Shown here piece after piece: positions 1-5,221 of a stretch of DNA of 8,400 nt. This DNA is from a bacterium. Lineage in GTDB: Bacteria > Gemmatimonadota > Gemmatimonadetes > Gemmatimonadales > Gemmatimonadaceae. The position numbers and the translations under genes are program-made. Where the stretch lies: the NCBI GenBank assembly GCA_021802745.1, contig JAJZRK010000138.1, positions 1 to 8,400 of the forward strand, given 5' to 3'. Under the pieces are notes generated by a model, which saw nothing but the letters and a program-made list of their open reading frames with translations, was not told where the DNA came from and ran no database searches. Position 1 is the first letter of the stretch. Each line of letters begins with the position of its first letter.

Positions 1-5
1 AGTAG

Positions 6-120
6 GAGGAGGAGGAGGAGGATGCGGATGCAGGCGTGGATGCTGATGCGGATGCAGGCGCGGATGCCGGTGCAGACGCGGATGCGGATGCGGAAGCGGA
101 GGAGGGCGAGGATGATGATG
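6..120. repeat. GAG and GATGCG/GATGCA hexamer repeat
   Basis: A short GAG run is followed by degenerate six-base units of the GATGCG, GATGCA and GGTGCA type up to about base 100, then GAG/GAT units. The period of six keeps the repeat in frame, giving Asp-Ala in one frame and Arg-Met in another. This is simple sequence probably grown by slippage. Confidence 0.7.
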
Positions 121-245
121 CCGCGAGCGATTCTTGGGCGTGTTTCCGAGCGAGCGCGAGCGCGATGGACACCGCCGCCGAGCTGCAAATTGCAACTGTC
201 ATTACCGCGACGGCTGCGAGCGCAACGGACGAACCTTTCATCTGA
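6..245 (+). CDS. possible acidic C-terminal exon of an off-window gene
   Basis: This frame is open from base 6 to a TGA at 243-245 and would encode about 79 residues: a run of Glu, then alternating Asp-Ala/Gly and Glu, then a less biased tail ending DEPFI. An in-frame TAG occupies bases 3-5, so the frame is coding only if an intron acceptor such as the TAG at 3-5 precedes it or if translation starts inside. Acidic Asp/Ala tails occur in nuclear and virion proteins, so a C-terminus of a left-hand gene is plausible. A second frame is also open from the edge to 276 but gives a Met/Arg-rich product, which is the expected shadow of the same repeat. No domain is recognisable, and the stretch may equally be a non-coding microsatellite. 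Confidence 0.25.
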   Translation, partial: EEEEEDADAGVDADADAGADAGADADADAEAEEGEDDDAASDSWACFRASASAMDTAAELQIATVITATAASATDEPFI

Positions 246-651
246 AGTCGCCGCAGGATTTTTGCAGCGGCTTTGAGAGACGCCAAACGGTTCGTTGCGT
301 GTAACAGTGTCTGCAAGCTACAATGCGCTACAGTGCGGCTGCTGCTGCCGGAAAATGAAAGGCGGTTCGTGGCCGTGAAAGCGGTTGGTGAATGACTGAA
401 ATTGGTCGGTTTCGGAGAGACAGGTGAAACGTGGCTCGATGAGAGCGGCTACGTTATGCGTATATGCGAGCGGAGCATCGGTGATGGAGAGGCGGAAAAT
501 TGGGGGCGAGTATCGGGAGGGTGGCTACAATGCGGATGTGAAAGCGGTGGTGACGGGGGGTGAGTATCGGGAGGGTGGATACAATGCCGGATGTGAAAGC
601 GGTGGTGATGGGGCGACGGAAAATTGGGTTTGGGATCGCGAGTGAGCGGCG
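246..651. other. intergenic region without a convincing gene
   Basis: This stretch lies between the acidic frame and the stop of the eight-exon gene. It is less GC-rich than the genes around it. Short frames exist on both strands but are created by the internal tandem repeat, and the one-base difference between repeat copies shifts them, which argues against coding. I see no obvious polyadenylation signal for the minus-strand gene ending at 652. Confidence 0.6.
504..610. repeat. tandem repeat, two full copies of about 54 nt plus degenerate flanks
   Basis: Two adjacent copies run from about 504 to 556 and 557 to 610. GAGTATCGG recurs at 508 and 562 (period 54) and GTGAAAGCGGTGGTGA recurs at 538 and 593 (period 55, after one inserted C in the second copy). 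GCGGAAAATTGGG before the array (about 492-504) and GACGGAAAATTGGG after it (about 615-627), plus a weak GTGAAAGCGGTTGGTGA copy near 376, suggest an older, longer array. It looks non-coding. Confidence 0.75.
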
Positions 652-2221
652 TCACATCGCGCCGAGGACGCGGATGCAGGTGCGCGCGGCCTCGCGCGCG
701 GCGAGGTCGTCCTGCGCGCGGGTGCGAGGCCGGGTTGGAATGGGCGAGGGGGGGGCTAAAAAGCTGCGTCCTCCCGTCTCACCTCGCTGCATTTCTCGGC
801 GACGCCCGTGGCCAGCACGTGGTCCAGTCTGTTCGCGAGGGGCTCGACGCGGTTGACTCGACCGGCCATGAACGCTAGTGCGTGCAGGGACCCGCCCACG
901 ACGGCGGCGTTGTACATGGCCATGAGCACGTCGATGGCGTCGTTGGGAACGATGGCGTGAGACAGGTTGGTGTGGAACTGGAAGGGGGGCGGGGCTTAAA
1001 AGCTGTTTTGCGAGGCGCGGAGCGGTAGCGGCGCGGCGCCCGGCCCGCCCGCGCCGCGCACCATCCAGTTGAACTTGACGTGCGCGGCGATGTGGCTCCC
1101 TCCCGCAGCGCGCATGTGCACGGACACGCCCACGTCGAGCGGCCACTCGTCGCCGTCCACCGCGTCCAGAAACTCGGGCATCAGGTCGCAGCGCCAGGCG
1201 TTTTTCCCCAGGCGCGATGCGCCGCGCTGCGGTGCGAAGGGCGACGGGGTTGGGCGGGCGGTGGGGTGGGGCTGCCAGCCCGCGCGCGCCGGGTGCTGTG
1301 CACCTGAGGCTCGCTCTGGACGTCTCCTCCGTCGTGCATCGGGATGACAAAGGCGCGGATGTCGGCATCGTAGAGCAGGAGCACGCTGGCCATGCCGAGG
1401 CGCGCCAGGTAGGCGGGAAACAGGCAGGGGCGGTCGGGCGCATACAGTCTCGCGTACGCCCTGGAAGCCACGGAGAAGAGCAGCGAGAAGAATGCAAACT
1501 GCGGGACGGGGCGGGGCGGTCGGTGCCGCTGCAGCGAGCGCGAGCGGGCTAAAAAGCGGCAAGCAGCGATGCACCGCGCCGCACGCACCAGGTTGCAATA
1601 CGCCCCCGGCGTGCCAAACTCGACGGTCAGGACTGCAGCATGGGCTTCGCCAAACAGCTTTGCGTCGAACGTGCGTTCCGCGACGGCAGCGACGTGGCCG
1701 AGCGCAAAGACGCGGCTCGCGAGCGGGACGAGGACGCGTTGGCCGACGGCGGGGCGCTCGAGCATGACGGCCTGCGCGACGGGGGCTTAAAAGCGGGCTT
1801 AAAAGCTGTGGACCGCGCAGCAAACCGGAGCAAGACGCGCTTGCCTGTTCGAGGGAGTCGGCCAACTCGGAGCTCAGCTCGATGCGGTGGTTGGCCCTGT
1901 GGTCGGACGCGCTCACGAGGCGGACGGCGTCCAGGATGACGTCCACGTGCGCTCGCATGCACGCGTCGACGGCGGTCGTGGCGTAAAACTGCAGGACCTG
2001 CAGGCAAAGGAACGAGGCGATGGGAGAGGGGGGCGCGGCGCGGGGGCAGAGCGGCTCGCTCGCTCGCTCGCGGGCGCGCGCTCTCGCCGTTTCTTTCACG
2101 GCGGCGGCGTTGGCGTACATGGGCGACTTGCCCTGGCCCTGCGAGTGGATCGGCGGGGGCTTAAAAGCTGCTGCCCTGCCTCCTCCACTGCAGTCGCTTC
2201 TCTCACCGTGAGCGGAGACAT
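652..2221 (-). CDS. eight-exon gene, 334-aa protein of unknown function
   Basis: Read on the minus strand, the exons are 2207-2221, 2100-2138, 1845-1997, 1589-1771, 1304-1498, 1062-1226, 783-977 and 652-711, totalling 1005 nt. They join without a frame break into 334 codons and TGA. Every intron is phase 0, every acceptor is CAG, and six donors are GTG-type while the third is GC (CAG/GCAAGC). The joined protein has ordinary globular composition, while the intron translations are Arg/Pro/Ala junk, which supports the model. The first exon encodes only MSPLT. If intron 1 lies in the leader, translation would start at the Met at 2120, in the same frame (MYANAAA). Residues about 131-140 (FAFFSLLFSV, start of exon 5) form a short hydrophobic patch, but there is no signal peptide or clear membrane segment. 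I recognise no family or catalytic motif. The product could be a virion or lineage-specific protein. The exon model is well supported; function is unknown. Confidence 0.8.
712..782 (-). other. intron 7 of the eight-exon gene (71 nt, with element)
   Basis: Donor GAG/GTGAGA, acceptor GCGCAG/G, phase 0. The variant GCTTTTTAGC at 755-764 starts 18 nt after the donor and contains a TAG in the reading frame. Confidence 0.8.
978..1061 (-). other. intron 6 of the eight-exon gene (84 nt, with element)
   Basis: Donor ATG/GTGCGC, acceptor CCTTCCAG/T after a CCCCGCCCCCCTT tract, phase 0. GCTTTTAAGC at 994-1003 lies 16 nt from the acceptor. Read-through would hit TAA within the element. Confidence 0.8.
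1227..1303 (-). other. intron 5 of the eight-exon gene (77 nt)
   Basis: Donor CAG/GTGCAC, acceptor ACCGCAG/C, phase 0, with a C-rich body. It lacks the conserved element. Confidence 0.75.
1499..1588 (-). other. intron 4 of the eight-exon gene (90 nt, with element)
   Basis: Donor GTGCGT, acceptor CCGCAG/T, phase 0. It carries the variant GCTTTTTAGC at 1548-1557, 49 nt before the acceptor. An upstream CTGCAG could be an alternative acceptor, but the model used keeps the frame. Confidence 0.75.
1772..1844 (-). other. intron 3 of the eight-exon gene (73 nt, GC-AG type, two elements)
   Basis: Donor CAG/GCAAGC matches the usual GC-AG intron donor context; acceptor CGCGCAG/G; phase 0. The GT dinucleotides nearby (GTTTGC, GTCCAC) give the wrong phase for this acceptor. 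Two GCTTTTAAGC copies stand in tandem at 1797-1806 and 1785-1794, 12 nt apart. Confidence 0.7.
1998..2099 (-). other. intron 2 of the eight-exon gene (102 nt)
   Basis: Donor GTGAAA, acceptor TTTGCCTGCAG/G, phase 0. It is a multiple of three with no stop, so retention would keep the frame, but its translation is a repetitive Arg/Ala/Glu stretch from a CTCG tetranucleotide run. A pyrimidine-rich 3' end supports splicing. It lacks the conserved element. Confidence 0.65.
2139..2206 (-). other. intron 1 of the eight-exon gene (68 nt, with conserved element)
   Basis: Donor GTGAGA, acceptor GCAG/G, phase 0. It carries GCTTTTAAGC (2159-2168) 20 nt before the acceptor. It could be a leader intron if translation starts in exon 2. 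Confidence 0.7.
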
Positions 2222-2231
2222 GAGCAGAGGT

Positions 2232-2274
2232 GCAAAATCGAAAGGTGGGAGAAAGGGAGGACCTTTCGATTTGC
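2232..2274. other. long hairpin upstream of the eight-exon gene
   Basis: Arm 2232-2246 (GCAAAATCGAAAGGT) pairs with 2261-2274 (ACCTTTCGATTTGC): 14 base pairs with one bulged base and a 14-nt loop, all purine on the plus strand. It ends 10 nt before the ATG at 2221. It could be a leader or operator structure, or a 3'-end signal for the membrane protein gene at 2451-2726, since palindromic transcript ends are known in some giant viruses. Confidence 0.65.
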
Positions 2275-2360
2275 TGTGGAGCTCAAAACAGCGCGAGAGA
2301 CTGTTTCGAAATGCTTTTGAATACTTAGAATGTGATAGAGAGGAGAGATGATGAGAGTAT

Positions 2361-2417
2361 CACATCCTGCCGCAAGTACCACATCCTGCCGCGAGTACCA
2401 CATCCTGCTGCAGGTTG
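2361..2417. repeat. 19-nt tandem repeat, three copies
   Basis: CACATCCTGCCGC(A/G)AGTAC begins at 2361 and 2380; a third, diverged copy begins at 2399 (CACATCCTGCTGCAGGT). It lies just downstream of the 91-aa gene on the minus strand. No coding role is apparent. Confidence 0.8.
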
Positions 2418-2450
2418 TATGGCAGCTTCCGCAGCGGCGCCACGAGAGAG

Positions 2451-2726
2451 TCACTGCTGCTGCTGGCCGGAAATCAGCATCCAGATGCCGAGTGCAAGAC
2501 TGAGCAGGCAGCAGCAGGCCGAGCCGCCCATGCCGGCCCATAAGCAGGCCGTCCACTCCGGTGCTGGACACGCGAAGGTCAGCCATGCGGCAGGAGCCAA
2601 TCCAATCAGATACCCCCCCGTCTGCGGAGCAAAATAATAGCCGACCAGGTTCAAAACAGTGGAGAGCGACCAGCAGCAACCGCAGACGACGAGAACGACA
2701 CCGATTGCTGTGGACGATGAAGACAT
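2451..2726 (-). CDS. small cysteine-rich membrane protein, 91 aa
   Basis: An uninterrupted frame runs from ATG (2726) to TGA (2451). Hydrophobic segments lie at about residues 6-32, 38-53 and 65-87, so two or three membrane passes are likely. The Cys residues cluster as CxCC (15-18) and CCC (71-73), the Trp count is high, and the tail is GQQQQ. Such small, Cys/Trp-rich multi-pass proteins are common in virion or infected-cell membranes of large DNA viruses, but I recognise no family. The ATG follows an AT-rich box (2740-2749) in a spacer of only 39 nt after the stop of the gene at 2766, so it probably has its own promoter. Membrane location is well supported by composition; the role is unknown. 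Confidence 0.75.
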   Translation of the reverse strand: MSSSSTAIGVVLVVCGCCWSLSTVLNLVGYYFAPQTGGYLIGLAPAAWLTFACPAPEWTACLWAGMGGSACCCLLSLALGIWMLISGQQQQ

Positions 2727-2739
2727 GGAGCAACGGTGG

Positions 2740-2749
2740 ATAAAAAATA
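2740..2749 (-). promoter_or_regulatory. TATA-like box of the 91-aa membrane protein gene
   Basis: On the minus strand this reads TATTTTTTAT, 14 nt before the ATG and the only AT-rich run in an otherwise GC-rich 39-nt spacer. Its placement suggests a core promoter with a very short leader. An AT-rich 3'-end signal for the gene ending at 2766 is the alternative. Confidence 0.5.
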
Positions 2750-2765
2750 TGGCGGGGGCGGCTCG

Positions 2766-3662
2766 TCACAGCGCGATGAACGCGTGCGTGTCGGCGCGCA
2801 TCCAGAGCTGCGTGCCGGCGACGCGCAGGAATGGGACCGAGCCGGAGTCGTCCGAGCCGATGCCGGTGCCGGTGCGCTGCCAGACGTCGCCCAGGCTGGT
2901 CAGCGGCGGGTCGAAGTCGACGGTGCGCGCGACGCAGGGGCGCAGCAGCGCCTCGCTCACGGGCTGGCGGTTGACGCGGGCGTAGGCCTCTTCGGCCGAG
3001 GAGGCGCCGCGCAACACCTCCTGGTGGAAGGCGGGCGTCAGCTCGCACACCAGCGCGCGCAGTGGGTTGAGCTGCACGCCGCCGACGGGCCCGCGCAGAA
3101 ACAGGCCGTCGCCGGAGAGTTGCCAGGCTCCGACGTGCGTGAGTTTTTCGTCCGTGACGCCTGGTTTTTCGTCCGTGACGCCGGTAATCGCCAGGCGCAG
3201 GCACAGCAGGTCGGCCGTGCGCCTGAGCACGTCCAGCAGCTGCGCCGTGCGGTCTGGACCGCGCGCCACGAACAGGCGGCTACTAGCCTTCAGGCAGGCG
3301 TAGGACGCGCCACCGAGCTCGACGCGAGCGCCCTCGAGGCGCGCGCCGGCCTGGAGGTCGCGGAAGAAGAAGGCGCGCGCGGGGCCGCCGCTCGCCTCGC
3401 CGTCCAGCAGGTCCGAGAGACCGAGCGCGCTGGCCAGGCGGGCGGGCGACGCCGCGTCCCAGATGGTCGCGTCGCGGCCGAGGGCTGCGACGACGTCGGC
3501 GTCCTGCGAGGGGGGCGGGCGGCGGGAGTGGCGTGAAAATGCGAAAGTCCCGGCTTCCTTTCGCATTTGCTGCCCGTAAAAGCGCATCGAAATGCGCCTC
3601 TGGCACAGGAGACCCACTGGAAAGTCGAGCCCGAGATCCATGTCATCTCTTGCCTCTGCCAT
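2766..3662 (-). CDS. unknown protein, 260 aa spliced (298 aa unspliced)
   Basis: The frame is open from ATG (3662) to TGA (2766). The preferred model has exons 3618-3662 (MAEARDDMDLGLDFP) and 2766-3503, joined in phase 0. The 38 residues encoded by 3504-3617 are basic and unlike the rest, and that stretch ends in a C-rich tract plus CTCGCAG. Because it contains no stop, retention cannot be excluded. The main exon is a globular sequence with ARAFFFRDL, a Leu-rich stretch (LLCLRLAITG), and a duplicated GVTDEKP at about residues 123-136. No catalytic motif or membrane segment is apparent and I recognise no family. The start is 141 bp from the divergent MYND-finger gene, so the two probably share a promoter region. 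Confidence 0.7.
   Translation of the reverse strand: MAEARDDMDLGLDFPVGLLCQRRISMRFYGQQMRKEAGTFAFSRHSRRPPPSQDADVVAALGRDATIWDAASPARLASALGLSDLLDGEASGGPARAFFFRDLQAGARLEGARVELGGASYACLKASSRLFVARGPDRTAQLLDVLRRTADLLCLRLAITGVTDEKPGVTDEKLTHVGAWQLSGDGLFLRGPVGGVQLNPLRALVCELTPAFHQEVLRGASSAEEAYARVNRQPVSEALLRPCVARTVDFDPPLTSLGDVWQRTGTGIGSDDSGSVPFLRVAGTQLWMRADTHAFIAL
3144..3182 (-). repeat. 21-nt in-frame tandem duplication
   Basis: TTTTTCGTCCGTGACGCC on the plus strand occurs at 3144-3161 and again, exactly, at 3165-3182. It duplicates seven codons (GVTDEKP) of the minus-strand gene. Exact identity suggests a recent event. Confidence 0.85.
3537..3568. other. perfect 11-bp hairpin
   Basis: AAATGCGAAAG (3537-3547) pairs with CTTTCGCATTT (3558-3568) around a 10-nt loop. 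It lies inside the probable intron of the gene at 2766-3662 and shares a CGAAAG core with the hairpin at 2232-2274. Confidence 0.7.
3582..3597. other. 6-bp hairpin with CGAA loop
   Basis: GCGCAT (3582-3587) and ATGCGC (3592-3597) flank CGAA. It stands 13 nt from the neighbouring 11-bp hairpin, within the same probable intron. Confidence 0.5.
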
Positions 3663-3803
3663 GGTTTCGAAAAAACTAAAAGTGTCTCTGTGGCGAGTCT
3701 GCATGCTCAAGAGGGTCTGGAAGGCCGGGGACTCTGCAAGATCCGGCCAACTTCTCCTGCGAGCCCTTTCCTTCCCACTTTGCGCTTCTTTCGCCGTGCA
3801 AGC
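3663..3803. promoter_or_regulatory. divergent promoter region
   Basis: This 141-bp gap separates the starts of the minus-strand gene (ATG 3662) and the plus-strand MYND gene (ATG 3804). An AT-rich run at 3665-3681 beginning with the palindrome TTTCGAAA lies immediately before the minus-strand ATG. The plus-strand gene is preceded by a pyrimidine-rich leader (about 3757-3792) without an obvious TATA box. Confidence 0.45.
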
Positions 3804-5197
3804 ATGTCTTTCGACTGGAGCACGGCGTTCGACGGTGATTGCGGCGACCTCGCCCGCGAGCCCGTTGCGCCGCCCGCCCGCTCGCCTCGACGCGCGCCCC
3901 GCCCCGCCCCCCTCTGCAGATGTCCGGAGGGTCGCAGAGCAGCGCAACATGTCGCTGGCGGCGGTCTGCGCGCGCGCGCTGCAGCAACCTCCCTTGTTGG
4001 GCACCGGGCCTTTCTGGACGCTGATCGGCGGCGACACGGCGGTGGGCAACCTGCGCGTCTGGGCGACCGTCGCGGGCGCGGCCTGGAGCGCCACGCGCGA
4101 GGCGCTGCGCGAGGCGGGCATGGCGACCGGCGCCGGGCCCTCGCCCTTCGTGCTGTTGGTCGTGGACGTGCAGCGCAAGCAGGCGGCGGCCGTGCGCGAG
4201 CCGCTGCTGCCTCCGCCGCGCGCCGGGCACTGGCTCCGCGAGATCTACGATGCCGCGCTGCTGGATTCGGCGCAGTCGGCGCGCGACAACGCGGCGGACT
4301 GCGCGGCCGACATCTGGATGGGCTTCTGCCCCCTGTCGCCCCGCGGGTCGCCCGTGCGCCTCGTGGCCATGCGGCGCGCGGCGATCGCCGCGGGGCTGCG
4401 GTACAACCCCGGCAACTGGCGCGCGGCGACCGCCACGGGGCTGCGCGACAACCCCGGCAACTGGCGCGCGGCGGACGTGCCCATGAAGCTGTGGCGCTTC
4501 CTGGTCAAGTGGTCTGGACTGGCGAGAGGGTGCGATGCCTGCGCTCTGCCGCGCGCGCCGGCGCCCCCGCGCTCGCTCACCCCGCCCGCCTCCCTGTCGC
4601 GCGCGCAGGTCGGGGCGCCCCTTCCTCGACTTCATGCCCTCCATGCTGCAGCTGGCGGCGCATTTGTCGCCGCCGCTGCTGCTCTCGCAGGCGGCCATCT
4701 GCGGCCGGCGCGAGTGCTTTGCCTGCGGTGCCGGCGGCGCGCGGCAGTGCTGCTCGGCGTGCATCGTCGCGCTGTATTGCAACCGGGAGTGCCAGCTGGC
4801 GAACTGGCGAACGCACAAGCACCGGTGCAAGCTGCTGCGCCTGCGCGTCGTGCCCGGTCCCCTGATGGAGAGCGCGGTCTGGTCGCAGGCCGCGGCCGGC
4901 TCCGCGCTGGCGGAGCACCGCGCGGCCGAGGTCGCGGGCGACGCGGCGACGGACGAGTCCGAGGTCAGCGTGGTCACCGCCGCCTGCTGCACCGGCAAGC
5001 TGATGAGCGCGGACGTCCTGGGCGTCGTGCGCGCGGCGGTGGAGGCGGCGCTGGCGTTCGAGCGGGCGCAGCTGGCGCGGCTGCCGGACGAGGGCCCGCT
5101 GCTGCGGCGCCTCAACGGCGCCTGCGTGTCGGAGCTGCAAGGCCTCGAGCCCGCGGAGGCCGCGCGCCAGTTGCTTTTTGCGCCGCCCGAGCTGTAA
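3804..5197 (+). CDS. MYND-type zinc-finger protein, 409 aa, three exons
   Basis: Exons 3804-3834, 3920-4529 and 4609-5197 join (phase 1, then phase 2) into 409 codons ending in TAA. The third exon holds a complete MYND finger at residues 250-287: CFAC, CSAC, YC, C, H and C give all eight zinc ligands (C250, C253, C262, C265, C271, C275, H283, C287). MYND fingers bind proline-rich peptides, usually in transcription regulators or SET-domain methyltransferases; no SET motifs are visible here. The N-terminal 210 residues include GPFWTLIGGDTAVGNLRVWA, a tandem GLRxNPGNWRA duplication (165-194) and MKLWRFLVKW. I do not recognise that domain. The remainder after the finger is Ala/Glu-rich and probably helical. 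MYND proteins are expanded in some giant viruses, which fits the context. The finger is near certain; the partner and role are unknown. Confidence 0.85.
3835..3919 (+). other. intron 1 of the MYND gene (85 nt)
   Basis: Donor GACG/GTGATT, acceptor CCCCCCTCTGCAG/AT, phase 1. Splicing is required to connect MSFDWSTAFD with the long downstream frame. It lacks the conserved intron element. Confidence 0.75.
4381..4470 (+). repeat. 45-nt in-frame tandem duplication
   Basis: Copies at 4381-4425 and 4426-4470 differ at four positions and encode AIAAGLRYNPGNWRA and ATATGLRDNPGNWRA in the MYND gene. Three of the four differences change the residue. Confidence 0.9.
4530..4608 (+). other. intron 2 of the MYND gene (79 nt)
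   Basis: Donor AGAGG/GTGCGA, acceptor GCGCGCAG/G after a CCTCCCTG tract, phase 2. It joins two different frames and brings the MYND finger into frame with the N-terminal domain. It lacks the conserved element. Confidence 0.75.
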
Positions 5198-5213
5198 CCT
5201 GCCGCCAAGTCCG

Positions 5214-5221
5214 AAAATAAA
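5214..5221 (+). promoter_or_regulatory. AATAAA box abutting the next start codon
   Basis: AAAATAAA follows the MYND gene stop by 16 nt and directly abuts the ATG at 5222. AATAAA is the standard polyadenylation hexamer, but in this 24-bp gap the same bases may serve as an AT-rich promoter element of the next gene. Confidence 0.45.

Larger units (their letters stand above)
2222..2450. other. non-coding spacer with hairpin and short repeats
   Basis: This spacer lies between the start of the eight-exon gene and the stop of the 91-aa membrane protein gene, so it should hold the leader and promoter of the former and the 3' end of the latter. It has a much lower GC content than the genes. It holds a long hairpin, a 3 x 19-nt repeat, a TTTCGAAA palindrome (2304-2311) and a 6-bp inverted repeat AAACAG/CTGTTT (2286-2306). 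No convincing reading frame is present. Confidence 0.6.
3504..3617 (-). other. probable intron with two hairpins (114 nt)
   Basis: Donor CCA/GTGGGT, acceptor CTCGCAG/G after a pyrimidine-rich stretch, phase 0. It carries CGCTTTTACG, a weak relative of the conserved intron element, and two perfect hairpins. It is divisible by three without a stop, so splicing is inferred from composition and boundary signals only. Confidence 0.5.

Noticed and set aside
424..645. 73-codon plus-strand frame containing GGEYREGGYNA twice
   Set aside because: The frame arises from the 54-nt repeat, the one-base difference between copies breaks the repeat at protein level after the second YNA, and nothing nearby supports a gene.
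2039..2100. Arg/Ala/Glu-rich segment of intron 2 as a coding linker
   Set aside because: It derives from a CTCG tetranucleotide run and is followed by a good pyrimidine tract and CAG; splicing it gives smoother protein sequence, though retention is not excluded.
996..2120. 374-codon minus-strand frame as one unspliced gene
   Set aside because: It holds real exons 2, 3 and 6, but between them reads through introns and the wrong frame of exons 4 and 5 as basic low-complexity sequence. The spliced model explains it better.
2232..2274. bacterial rho-independent terminator
   Set aside because: There is no T-run after the stem on either strand and the window is eukaryotic in its signals.
2361..2417. 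CRISPR-like short repeats
   Set aside because: The units are directly tandem with no unique spacers, so this is a minisatellite.
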